In this document: positions 7,558-14,061 of the stretch, piece after piece
How the letters are laid out: the number at the start of each line of letters is the position of its first letter
Numbering within the stretch: position 1 is the first letter of the stretch
From: Nitrospinae bacterium CG11_big_fil_rev_8_21_14_0_20_56_8
GTDB lineage: Bacteria > Nitrospinota > Nitrospinia > Nitrospinales > VA-1
Length of the DNA: 15,160 nt
NCBI GenBank assembly: GCA_002796165.1
Contig: PCWF01000252.1
Span: 154 to 15,313 of the forward strand
Direction: 5' to 3'
The notes under the pieces: generated by a model
Seen by the model: only the letters and a program-made list of their open reading frames with translations
Databases searched by the model: none
Told to the model about the DNA's origin: nothing
Translations under genes and position numbers: made by a program

Positions 7558-7659
7558 CTTGGATTCCGTCAGCAACCGTCGCCGTTCCCGGCTGATGCGA
7601 TCGGGAGTGGTCTCGGAAAAAGGTTTATCTTAGAATGAATAAGCAACGACCCTTATCGC

Positions 7660-7693
7660 CACGGCATTTAGTTCGGGTCATTCCGTTGCCGTG
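7660..7693. repeat. 7-bp inverted repeat between divergent genes
   Basis: CACGGCA (7660-7666) and TGCCGTG (7687-7693) are exact reverse complements 20 bases apart, between the minus-strand DCC1-LMF gene and the plus-strand ADP-ribosylglycohydrolase gene. An AT-rich stretch with TATAAG (7701-7706) follows at once and may be a -10 box for the plus-strand gene, though I see no good -35. An operator is possible. Confidence 0.35.
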
Positions 7694-7726
7694 TATTAAT
7701 TATAAGTAAAGAACCGTCATGCCCAC

Positions 7727-7764
7727 CGGGAATCTTGAGAAGGTCGATACGACCCGGATTCCCG
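7727..7764 (+). promoter_or_regulatory. Nested stem-loop in the leader of the ADP-ribosylglycohydrolase gene
   Basis: An outer stem CGGGAATC/GATTCCCG (7727-7734 and 7757-7764) encloses an inner hairpin GGTCG-ATA-CGACC (7742-7754). Immediately after come nine A's and the AGGA ribosome site before the ATG at 7784. On plus the tract is A-rich, so it is not a terminator there. The structure could protect the transcript end or control ribosome access. Confidence 0.55.
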
Positions 7765-7783
7765 CAAAAAAAAAGGAAAAAGA

Positions 7784-8560
7784 ATGATCGGCGCAATCGC
7801 GGGCGACATCATCGGCTCGGTTTACGAGTGGCGCAACGTCAAAACCAGGGACTTCCCCCTCTTTTGCCCGGAATCCACTTTCACCGACGACACGGTATTG
7901 ACGGTGGCGGTGGCGGACTGCCTGCTATCGGGCGCCGACTACGTCTCCCGGTTCAAGGATTATTATACTCTTTATCCCGATGCGGGTTACGGGCAGAGTT
8001 TCAGCCTATGGGCGCAGTCGCCCGCGCGGGATCCTTATAACAGCTGGGGAAATGGTTCGGCGATGCGGGTCAGTCCCGTCGGGTTCGCCTTCGATACGCT
8101 GGAGGAGGTGCTGGACGAAGCACGAAAAACCGCGGAGGCTACCCACAACCACCCCGAAGGAGTGAAGGGCGCCCAGGCCACGGCCGCCGCGGTCTTCCTG
8201 GCCCGCAAGGGAAAGACCAAGGAACAGATCCAGTCCTATATCGAAACCACCTTCCACTACTCCCTCCAAGACAGTCTGGATTCCATCCGTCCCGGCTACA
8301 CCTTCGACGTCTCCTGCCAGGGAACCGTTCCGCCGGCGCTACGCGCCTTCCTCGAATCTGCGGATTACGAGGACGCGGTCCGATTAGCCATCTCGATCGG
8401 GGGCGACAGCGACACCCTCGCCTGTATCGCGGGAGGAGTCGCCCATGCCTATTACCGCAGGATCCCCGATGCCATCGTTCAACGGGTCTACCGGACGCTC
8501 GATGGGCGGTTGAAAAACATCCTCGAAAATTTCATGGAACGGTTCCCGCTTCCGGCTTGA
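7784..8560 (+). CDS. ADP-ribosylglycohydrolase family protein (DraG/ARH-like)
   Basis: The protein has 258 residues, short for DraG-type enzymes but complete. It begins with GAIAGDIIGS (3-12). The binuclear metal site is present: FTDDT (33-37) and IGGDSDT (205-211), with T34, D35, D36, D208, D210 and T211 as the likely ligands. WGNGSAMR (88-95) and THNHPEG (120-126) are the other family motifs. Such enzymes remove ADP-ribose from arginine, serine or other linkages on proteins, or from small molecules. The target here is unknown; no ADP-ribosyltransferase and no dinitrogenase reductase gene is seen in the window. The ribosome site AAAAGGA stands 6 bases before the ATG. The pentapeptide-repeat gene follows after 136 bases, with its own likely promoter. 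Confidence 0.93.
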   Translation: MIGAIAGDIIGSVYEWRNVKTRDFPLFCPESTFTDDTVLTVAVADCLLSGADYVSRFKDYYTLYPDAGYGQSFSLWAQSPARDPYNSWGNGSAMRVSPVGFAFDTLEEVLDEARKTAEATHNHPEGVKGAQATAAAVFLARKGKTKEQIQSYIETTFHYSLQDSLDSIRPGYTFDVSCQGTVPPALRAFLESADYEDAVRLAISIGGDSDTLACIAGGVAHAYYRRIPDAIVQRVYRTLDGRLKNILENFMERFPLPA

Positions 8561-8574
8561 ACAGGCTTTCTTCC

Positions 8575-8603
8575 TTGCGTTCTCTTTCCGGGTAGGATAT
8601 TTT
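8575..8603 (+). promoter_or_regulatory. Likely promoter for the pentapeptide-repeat gene
   Basis: TTGCGT (8575-8580), a 17-base spacer and TATTTT (8598-8603) form a fair sigma70-type promoter. Transcription would begin near 8610 and give a leader of about 87 bases, which contains small hairpins (CTGA-AAATA-TCAG and GGGT/ACCC). The -35 matches that of the corA promoter candidate in this window. Confidence 0.42.
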
Positions 8604-8696
8604 TTGACTTCACACTTTTAAGGACTACGCGGATCCCATCTGAAAATATCAGGGGTCGGCGATACCCAATAACTTTGAACAGGGAAGATTATTAAG

Positions 8697-10193
8697 ATGG
8701 CGGAGTTAACCCGAGAAGAGGTTGAGGCTCGCATTGCCGAGTACGTCGAAGCCCGGAAACAGGCGGAAGAGGAAGAGCTTGAAGAAGAGCGCGAAGAGCT
8801 GGAAGAGGAGATTCGGGAAGAGGAAGAGGGCGAGGAACCCGACGAGGAGCCGGTAACGGACCTCGTGGTGGAAGAAGAGGAGGAAGTTCCCGGTCCCCTG
8901 GAAAATCTCGATCTCTCCGGTCTGGATCTCTCGGACATGCCGTTCATGGGGATCAGTCTGAACGGGTCCAACCTCTCCAGTTCGAACCTCTCGGGATCGA
9001 ACCTTTCCGGCGTAAGCCTGGAGGAAGCCGACCTGCAAAACGCCGATCTCTCCAACGCCAACCTGTCGGACGCCAATTTAAGCGGAAGCAACTTCACCCA
9101 CGCCATTCTCGAAGATGCCAACCTGCAGAAGACGCTTGCCATCGGCGCGGATTTCTCGCAAGCCAACCTCGAACGCGCGGACATCCGGAACGCAAAGTTC
9201 ATCGAGACCAATTTCTCCAAAGCCATTTTCCAGGAAGCCAACCTGGGCGGGGCAGACTTTACCCGGTCCAAACTTTGCGACGCCAAGGTGATGAACGCGG
9301 ACCTGAACCGGGCCCGTTTCAATGGAGCCGACCTGACGAACGCGGATTTTACGGATTCGAGACTGAGCATGGCCGGTTTCTTCGAAGCCAATTTTACGGG
9401 GGCCAACCTGAACCGCGTCCTGCTCAAGGGAAGTAAATTGTGCAACGCCAATCTCACCGATACGCGTTTGTGCCGGGCCGACATGACGGGGGCCGACCTT
9501 TCGGACTCGAAGTTGCACCGGGCGGATCTCACCCGCGCCAAGCTCAACGGAGCCATCCTGCGCCGCACCGATCTGGAGGGTTCCTTCCTGGATGAAGCCA
9601 ACCTGAACATTGCCGACCTCACCGGCGCCAACCTGGTCAATGTAAAATTGAGCGGTGCGGAGTTGGGAAGAATCAAGCTCGTCGAAGCTAAATTAAGGGG
9701 AGCTCACCTGGCCGGGGCCAACCTGAGCAAGGCAAAACTGGGGAACGTGGAGCTTTCCGGCGCCGACATCAGCGGAGGAAACCTCACCGGAGCCGACTTC
9801 AATCACGCCAATCTTGAAAACTCGGATCTGAGCCGGGCCGACCTGCAGGACGCCATACTGGAATCGGCCAACCTCAAAAACTCGTTTTTTATGGGTGTCG
9901 ATTTGAGAGAGGCCAACCTGGAGGGGGCCAACCTCGAAGGGTGCAACCTGGCCGGTTCCAAACTCAACCGGGCCAAGCTGATCCGCGCCATCCTCACGGG
10001 AGGCGACCTCCAACGGTGCAACCTGGAGCATGCGGACCTGAGTCACGCCGACCTGACCGGGGCCAACCTGGCCGGGTCCAAACTGGCCGACGCGCGGTTC
10101 AAAAATGCCAACCTGACCGGGGCCAATCTAACCGGCGCCGATATTGCCGATACCGATTTCTCGGGGGCCAAAGGTTACTCTGCCCCGAAATAA
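8697..10193 (+). CDS. Long pentapeptide-repeat protein with glutamate-rich N-terminus
   Basis: The protein has 498 residues. Residues 1-67 are extremely acidic, with about 31 Glu in the first 63, and partly helical or coiled-coil (AELTREEVEARIAEYVEARK). Residues 68-492 can be cut into 85 consecutive pentapeptides of the A(D/N)LXX type with Leu, Phe, Ile or Met at the central site and no break in register; six residues (GYSAPK) end the protein. Pentapeptide repeats fold as a right-handed quadrilateral beta-helix of four repeats per coil, so about 21 coils and a rod near 10 nm are expected. No signal peptide or membrane span is seen. Relatives include DNA-mimic gyrase inhibitors (MfpA, Qnr) and many proteins of unknown role. 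The ATG at 8697 has AGGGAAG upstream at loose spacing. Confidence 0.95.
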   Translation: MAELTREEVEARIAEYVEARKQAEEEELEEEREELEEEIREEEEGEEPDEEPVTDLVVEEEEEVPGPLENLDLSGLDLSDMPFMGISLNGSNLSSSNLSGSNLSGVSLEEADLQNADLSNANLSDANLSGSNFTHAILEDANLQKTLAIGADFSQANLERADIRNAKFIETNFSKAIFQEANLGGADFTRSKLCDAKVMNADLNRARFNGADLTNADFTDSRLSMAGFFEANFTGANLNRVLLKGSKLCNANLTDTRLCRADMTGADLSDSKLHRADLTRAKLNGAILRRTDLEGSFLDEANLNIADLTGANLVNVKLSGAELGRIKLVEAKLRGAHLAGANLSKAKLGNVELSGADISGGNLTGADFNHANLENSDLSRADLQDAILESANLKNSFFMGVDLREANLEGANLEGCNLAGSKLNRAKLIRAILTGGDLQRCNLEHADLSHADLTGANLAGSKLADARFKNANLTGANLTGADIADTDFSGAKGYSAPK

Positions 10194-10203
10194 CCGCCTT
10201 CCC

Positions 10204-10228
10204 GCCTGCCGGAACCCGGATTACAGGC
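10204..10228. terminator. Hairpin between convergent pentapeptide and HDOD genes
   Basis: GCCTG (10204-10208) pairs with CAGGC (10224-10228), and inside it CCGG (10209-10212) pairs with CCGG (10216-10219) around AAC, with four bases bulged on one side. It fills most of the 36-base gap between two stop codons, where a bidirectional terminator is expected. There is no T-run, so it is a weak call. Confidence 0.4.
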
Positions 10229-10229
10229 A

Positions 10230-11072
10230 TTAGCCATGCAGGAAGACCTGAACCACCTCGTCGAACTGCTTTCTGACTTTGTCCTGAATCTGCGGCAGGT
10301 AGGTTTCTTCATCCAGGCCAACCAACTCCCATGATTTTTCCTTGAGGGGCGGCACCCCCGACTCCCCACTATTTCCCAGATCGAGCGAATGTGAGATGGC
10401 ATCGGCCAGATTGATCAACGCGGCTTCGTCCGCATAATTTGTGGCGCGCTGGGGCTTATGGTGACACCGGATCGACTCCTGAAGGCGAAAGGGTAAATTC
10501 CATTGCCGGAGCAATTCGCCTCCCACGTCCGCATGGTCATATCCGAACACCCGTCGCTCCTGTTTGTAAAGCAGTTCCCCCTTTTGAACCAGCTCCATGG
10601 CCCGGCGCAGTTGGTCGGGGGCCTTGAGACACATGACGAGACGTCCCACGTCATGCAGAAGGCCTCCCACGAAAAAACGCTCGGCATTGTATTCTCCATT
10701 GATCGATGCCATGGCTCGCGCCACGAGCCCTGCCGAAATGCCGTGGCGCCAGAACGAATGCATGTTGATCAGATGTTCGGGAACGCCGCGAAACCGGGTC
10801 ATCACCGAAGTGGCCAGGACCAACTGGGTCAATTGATCGGTTCCCACGATGCTCAAAGCGTGGGTGATGGTTTCAACCTAGGTGAAGAAACCGTAAAACG
10901 CGCTGTTGGCTAATTTCAGCAGGCGGGTGGCGAGGGCGGGATCGGAGGAGATTAACCCTCCGATTTCGTCAAAACTGGAATCTTCATCGTCGATGGCTTC
11001 CTGGAGTTTGTAATAAACCTCGGGAAGCGACGTGAGATGGGTATCGCCTGTTAATAATTCCGAAGGGTCCAT
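10230..11072 (-). pseudogene. HDOD-domain signalling protein interrupted by an in-frame TAG
   Basis: Reading from the ATG at 11072 gives 64 codons, then TAG at 10880-10878, then 215 more codons in the same frame to a TAA at 10230. Both parts belong to one HDOD domain: LISSDPALATRLLKLANSAFYGFFT before the stop and VETITHALSIVGTDQLTQLVLATSV after it, exactly where intact relatives read straight through, usually with Lys or another residue at this site. The second part has LLHDVGRLV (H140, D141 in read-through numbering) and conserved His at 110, 180 and 204-205. HDOD proteins are regulatory relatives of HD phosphohydrolases in chemotaxis and stress signalling. A TTG restart at 10856 could make only a headless product. 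Everything else is intact, so the lesion is recent, a sequencing error, or a read-through stop. It is divergent from the receiver-CheX gene. Confidence 0.85.
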
Positions 11073-11415
11073 GACATTTGCCGTGCCAAGCCCCTAATGA
11101 TACGTCAGGGTTAATAAAAAAATATTGGGTTCATGGGGGAGCCCTTTCGGCATGGCCATTCAACCAGGGGAAAAACTTCTGCCCCTGGAAAACCCCCGAC
11201 AAATAAACCCCTTTCTTCCTATCCTTAAATTCAGTATCGGGAAGGGAATTACAAAAGTCAAGGAATCCAATATTTTTTGTTGATGAAGTTCGAATAATTA
11301 GCGAAAATACAAAATCTTTCAAAGAGATCCGTTTCCCCATCCGAAGCAAAATTTTTCTTAAAAAGAAATTTACAATTAATGAAAGATCCTGAATGTTTTC
11401 GATTAGAATGTAAAA
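11073..11415. other. Divergent intergenic region between HDOD and receiver-CheX genes
   Basis: This 343-base gap has no convincing gene. From about 11215 on it is strongly AT-rich, unlike the neighbouring coding regions. It holds the inverted repeat CCAGGGG/CCCCTGG (11164-11170 and 11182-11188, 11-base loop), and A- and T-tracts around 11348-11371 that may bend the DNA. TTGATG (11280-11285) with GAAAAT 17 bases on is a weak promoter candidate for the plus-strand gene. Confidence 0.5.
11164..11188. repeat. 7-bp inverted repeat upstream of the receiver-CheX gene
   Basis: CCAGGGG and CCCCTGG pair perfectly around an 11-base A-rich loop. No T-run follows on either strand in the right place, so it is not a normal terminator. 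An operator or a leader hairpin for one of the divergent genes is possible. Confidence 0.4.
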
Positions 11416-12390
11416 ATGCGCGAAGAATTTCGAAATAAACGAGTGCTGGTCGCCGACAATTCCCCGGTGATGACCCGGATCATTAAAAACAACCTGACGA
11501 CCATCGGGTTTGAGGGGGACAACATCCTGATGGCGCATGATGGCAACCAGGCTTTCATGATGGTGGAGTTGGCGGACGTCGATCTGGTCGTCTCCGGACT
11601 TCACATGAAGGTGATGAACGGACTGGAACTTCTGCAAAAACTCCGCAATGGAACCGATGCGAAGCTCAAGGGTCTTCCTTTCCTGATCATCAGCGCGGAG
11701 AGAAAGGAATATTTCAGGCAGGAACTGGAACAGGCGGGCGTGAACGGGTATCTGAACAAACCTTTCACCCCGGACCAATTGGGAAAAACCCTGGAGGAAA
11801 TATTTTTTCCGGAACCTTCCGGAACCCTGGAGACCGGGGAATCCGGATCGGCCGCCCCCGCACCTCCAGGCATCCCCGAGGTTGCTCCCCGCGTGATCCA
11901 GGCATTTGTGGAAAGTACCCTCGAAGCTCTGGGTCAATACATGGTTTGCGCGGAACCCGAAGAACCCACCGACCAATATGATGCCGATACTTTTTTCAGT
12001 TCGCTGATCGACCTGTGCAATCCAGCACACGGTTTGAAGCTTCAACTTGCCATGTATTTCCCAAAAACGGTGGCGTGTAATATCTATGAAACCATTTTCG
12101 GGGAAGTGGATATGGAACAGGTCTGCGGAGTGGTTCAGGAACTGGTCAATATTATCGGAGGAATCGTCAAACCCAAGATTGCGGGCTATTCACGGGATAT
12201 TCTTCCCCTCGTTCATCCCGAGGCCAGGGGGGGAGATCAACCGCTTGAGTTCGATCTCGGTCTTCCCGTGGCCGTCATGGGAGAGGACCGGACCGTTCCG
12301 ATCGACAACCCGCAGACTCACAGGTTCATCGTACCGTTTAAAGTGAACGGCGAAACCATCACCCTGACCGTCTTCTTTCAGAAAATATAA
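11416..12390 (+). CDS. Pseudo-receiver domain fused to a CheX-like domain
   Basis: The protein has 324 residues. Residues about 7-128 form a CheY-type receiver: VLVADNSPVM (D14, N15), IISAER (S93 at the switch Thr/Ser site) and NKPFTPDQL (K115). At the phospho-acceptor position the sequence is DLVVSGLHMKVMNGLELL, where G61 replaces the Asp, so ordinary phosphorylation is not expected. A Pro/Gly/Ala-rich linker spans about 133-156. The C-terminal half (about 157-324) resembles CheX/CheC: FPKTVACNIYETIFG, then QELVNIIGG with the E242-x2-N245 phosphatase motif and a following ILPLVHP. CheX dephosphorylates CheY-P, so this could be a constitutive phosphatase or scaffold for another receiver. The ATG at 11416 has no clear ribosome site. 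Divergent from the HDOD gene, it ends 20 bases from the convergent transporter gene. Confidence 0.88.
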   Translation: MREEFRNKRVLVADNSPVMTRIIKNNLTTIGFEGDNILMAHDGNQAFMMVELADVDLVVSGLHMKVMNGLELLQKLRNGTDAKLKGLPFLIISAERKEYFRQELEQAGVNGYLNKPFTPDQLGKTLEEIFFPEPSGTLETGESGSAAPAPPGIPEVAPRVIQAFVESTLEALGQYMVCAEPEEPTDQYDADTFFSSLIDLCNPAHGLKLQLAMYFPKTVACNIYETIFGEVDMEQVCGVVQELVNIIGGIVKPKIAGYSRDILPLVHPEARGGDQPLEFDLGLPVAVMGEDRTVPIDNPQTHRFIVPFKVNGETITLTVFFQKI

Positions 12391-12410
12391 TCTTCCCCTG
12401 CCCGCGTCTT

Positions 12411-13706
12411 TCAAGCCAGGGCTCCCGCGATACATCCGGTCAGCGCCGTGGCAAGGAACGCGGTCCACAACCCCCGAAAACCGAGAACGGTCAGATCCCG
12501 CATCCTTTCGGGAATCAACGCCGCCAGTCCCCCCACGAATATTCCCATGCTGGCGAGATGAACAAATCCGCAGAGGGAGTAAGTCATGATGGTGATGGAC
12601 CGGAGGTCGAACGGAGGTGGGGAGGCCGACTGGACGGCGGCCAGGGTAAAATAAGCGGTCACTTCCGTTTCGATGAACCGCGAGCCCAGTATGGCGGCGC
12701 CGGAGGCCCATTCTTCCGGCCGCAGGCCCATTAAGACCCCGACGGGCCAGGTCGCCCAGCCCAAAATGCGGCCCAGGGTGAGGGGCGCTCCCCCCGGACC
12801 GGGCAATTGGCCGAGAACCAGATCGAGTATGGCTTCCAGCCCCAGAATGACGATGAGAACGGTGGCGATACCCGCCGCCATGCGAAGGCCCTGGCCTCCC
12901 CCTTCGATCAAGGCCACCATCAGGTTGGAGGGTTTCTCCCCTCCCACATTGAACGATCCGTGCGCCGGGGGCAGTTCTCCCAGGGTTTCCGGGCGGCCGG
13001 TCTCGGGTAACGAAAGTTTGCTCACCAATACGGCGCAGGGGATGGAGATCAGGGACGCGGAAACGAGGTGGCCCGCGATCTGGGGGAATACGCTTTTCAG
13101 GGCGATCACGTAGATGCCCATCACCGTGCTGGCGACGGTGGCCATCATGCAGGTGAGCAGGGTTAAAAGTTCGGACCGGGTCAAAGTGGGGAGATAGGGC
13201 CGCACGGTCAGTCCCGATTCGATGCCCACGAATACGTTTGCGGCGGCGGCCAAAGCTTCCGCCCCTGAAAGCGACATGGTGCGGTGAAAGATCCGCGCGA
13301 AGACGCGCACCACCGCCTGCATGATCCCCAGATAATACAACCCGCTCACCAGCGCCGAAAAAAAGATCACCGAAGGCAGGACCTGCATGGCGAGAATAAA
13401 TCCGACCGAGGGGGTTCCGTCCGGGAGCGTTTGCCCCGGCCCGAGCGCCAAGGGCCCAAGCAAAAAGAGGGTTCCCTTTTGGGAAGCTTGAAGCACGGTG
13501 ACCAGCAAATCGTTGACCGCCGACAGGGCCGAACGGGACCAGGAAAATTGAAAGGTCAGGATCCCCAGCACCCAGGCCAGAGCCACGCTTCCTCCCACGG
13601 TTCGGAGATTTACAGCGCTCCGGTTCCCGGTGGCCCAGGCCAGGGCGCAAAGTACCCCGAAACCGGCGGCCGATATTATCCTCAAACTCGCTACATCGGA
13701 ATTCAT
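12411..13706 (-). CDS. Concentrative nucleoside transporter (CNT/NupC family)
   Basis: The protein has 431 residues with about ten hydrophobic segments, the normal CNT size. Family motifs seen: SGAEALAAAANVFVG followed by RPYL, the MATVASTVMGIYV stretch, and the C-terminal ITIMTYSLCGFVHLASMGIFVGGL. CNT proteins import nucleosides with a proton or sodium gradient. At the nucleobase-binding loop where NupC-type members have GQTE, this protein has GIESG and is one residue shorter, so specificity may differ. I chose the ATG at 13706 over the one at 13712 because AGGA stands 7 bases before the former and only one base before the latter. A hairpin (13734-13754) with a four-base loop lies in its leader. 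It is convergent with the receiver-CheX gene and divergent from corA. Confidence 0.9.
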   Translation of the reverse strand: MNSDVASLRIISAAGFGVLCALAWATGNRSAVNLRTVGGSVALAWVLGILTFQFSWSRSALSAVNDLLVTVLQASQKGTLFLLGPLALGPGQTLPDGTPSVGFILAMQVLPSVIFFSALVSGLYYLGIMQAVVRVFARIFHRTMSLSGAEALAAAANVFVGIESGLTVRPYLPTLTRSELLTLLTCMMATVASTVMGIYVIALKSVFPQIAGHLVSASLISIPCAVLVSKLSLPETGRPETLGELPPAHGSFNVGGEKPSNLMVALIEGGGQGLRMAAGIATVLIVILGLEAILDLVLGQLPGPGGAPLTLGRILGWATWPVGVLMGLRPEEWASGAAILGSRFIETEVTAYFTLAAVQSASPPPFDLRSITIMTYSLCGFVHLASMGIFVGGLAALIPERMRDLTVLGFRGLWTAFLATALTGCIAGALA

Positions 13707-13826
13707 ATCCATATCCTGCCCACGTGAATCTACGGATGCCGCAAGGCGACATCCTAGCTCAATTTATCCGGATTTGAAACTTCCTCCTCGGGGAAATCCC
13801 ACCGGTTCGACCCGCCAAGGGTTCAT

Positions 13827-13839
13827 GGTCCTCAGGACC
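13827..13839. repeat. Short hairpin in REP-like intergenic block
   Basis: GGTCC-TCA-GGACC is a perfect 5-bp inverted repeat with a three-base centre, itself flanked by AGGGT (13818-13822) and ACCCT (13837-13841), which allow another fold. It is 24 bases from the 10-bp palindrome CGACGCGTCG at 13863-13872. Function is unknown. Confidence 0.4.
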
Positions 13840-13943
13840 CTGTCTCGACGGGCTCGGGGGACCGACGCGTCGCCGTCAAAATCGGGATTTTTGATTCCCA
13901 TTCATTTAAGGCTCGATCCCCCGAAATATCCGTTCCGCGATTC

Positions 13944-13972
13944 TTGCGTTGAAGGTAAAATTGGGCCATAAT
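13944..13972 (+). promoter_or_regulatory. Promoter for corA
   Basis: TTGCGT (13944-13949), an exact 17-base spacer and CATAAT (13967-13972) make the best sigma70-type promoter in the window. Transcription would start near 13979, giving a leader of about 83 bases before the ATG at 14062. Confidence 0.6.
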
Positions 13973-13990
13973 CGGGCCGCTCCCAAAACA

Positions 13991-14008
13991 ACCGTATTTC
14001 CATACGGT
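13991..14008 (+). promoter_or_regulatory. Stable hairpin at the start of the corA leader
   Basis: ACCGTAT-TTCC-ATACGGT is a perfect 7-bp stem with a four-base loop, about 12 bases after the predicted transcription start. Further down, ATTCC (14029-14033) can pair with GGAAT (14040-14044), or GGATT (14012-14016) with AATCC (14042-14046); these last two are mutually exclusive. It is too short for a known M-box or ykoK-type magnesium riboswitch. Confidence 0.5.
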
Positions 14009-14061
14009 CAAGGATTGGGCAGAGTAGAATTCCTAAACGGGAATCCATTCCTCAAGGCTTC

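Larger units (their letters stand above)
13707..14061. other. Divergent intergenic region between nucleoside transporter and corA
   Basis: This gap of about 355 bases has no convincing gene. It contains a hairpin near the transporter start (GGATG/CATCC with inner CC-GCAA-GG, 13734-13754), the inverted repeat GGTCC-TCA-GGACC (13827-13839) overlapping an alternative AGGGT/ACCCT pairing, the palindrome CGACGCGTCG (13863-13872), and the corA promoter and leader (13944-14061). The 13801-13875 block resembles small REP-like intergenic elements, but no second copy is in the window. Confidence 0.5.

Noticed and set aside
8618..9676. Long 352-residue open frame on minus, antisense to the pentapeptide-repeat gene
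   Set aside because: It is Ser/Arg/Leu-rich and periodic because the repeat codons on plus (GCCAACCTG-like units) leave no stops in antisense. No ribosome site or domain supports it. The same holds for the other open frames at 9078-9518 and 9693-10046.
10230..10856. Treating the C-terminal HDOD part as a separate gene starting at TTG 10856
   Set aside because: The start lies in the middle of a conserved HDOD helix, has no ribosome site, and the missing N-terminal part is in frame just upstream behind a single TAG.
11348..11371. Inverted repeat in the A/T tracts before the receiver-CheX gene
   Set aside because: The arms match only with mismatches and are runs of A and T; it is noted only as possible bent DNA.
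12190..13752. 520-residue open frame on minus over the nucleoside transporter and the end of the receiver-CheX gene
   Set aside because: It is in another frame of the transporter gene, Arg/Gly/His-rich, without membrane spans or motifs. The transporter frame shows clear CNT signatures.
13979..14061. M-box/ykoK magnesium riboswitch before corA
   Set aside because: The leader is about half the length of that riboswitch and lacks its conserved multi-helix layout.
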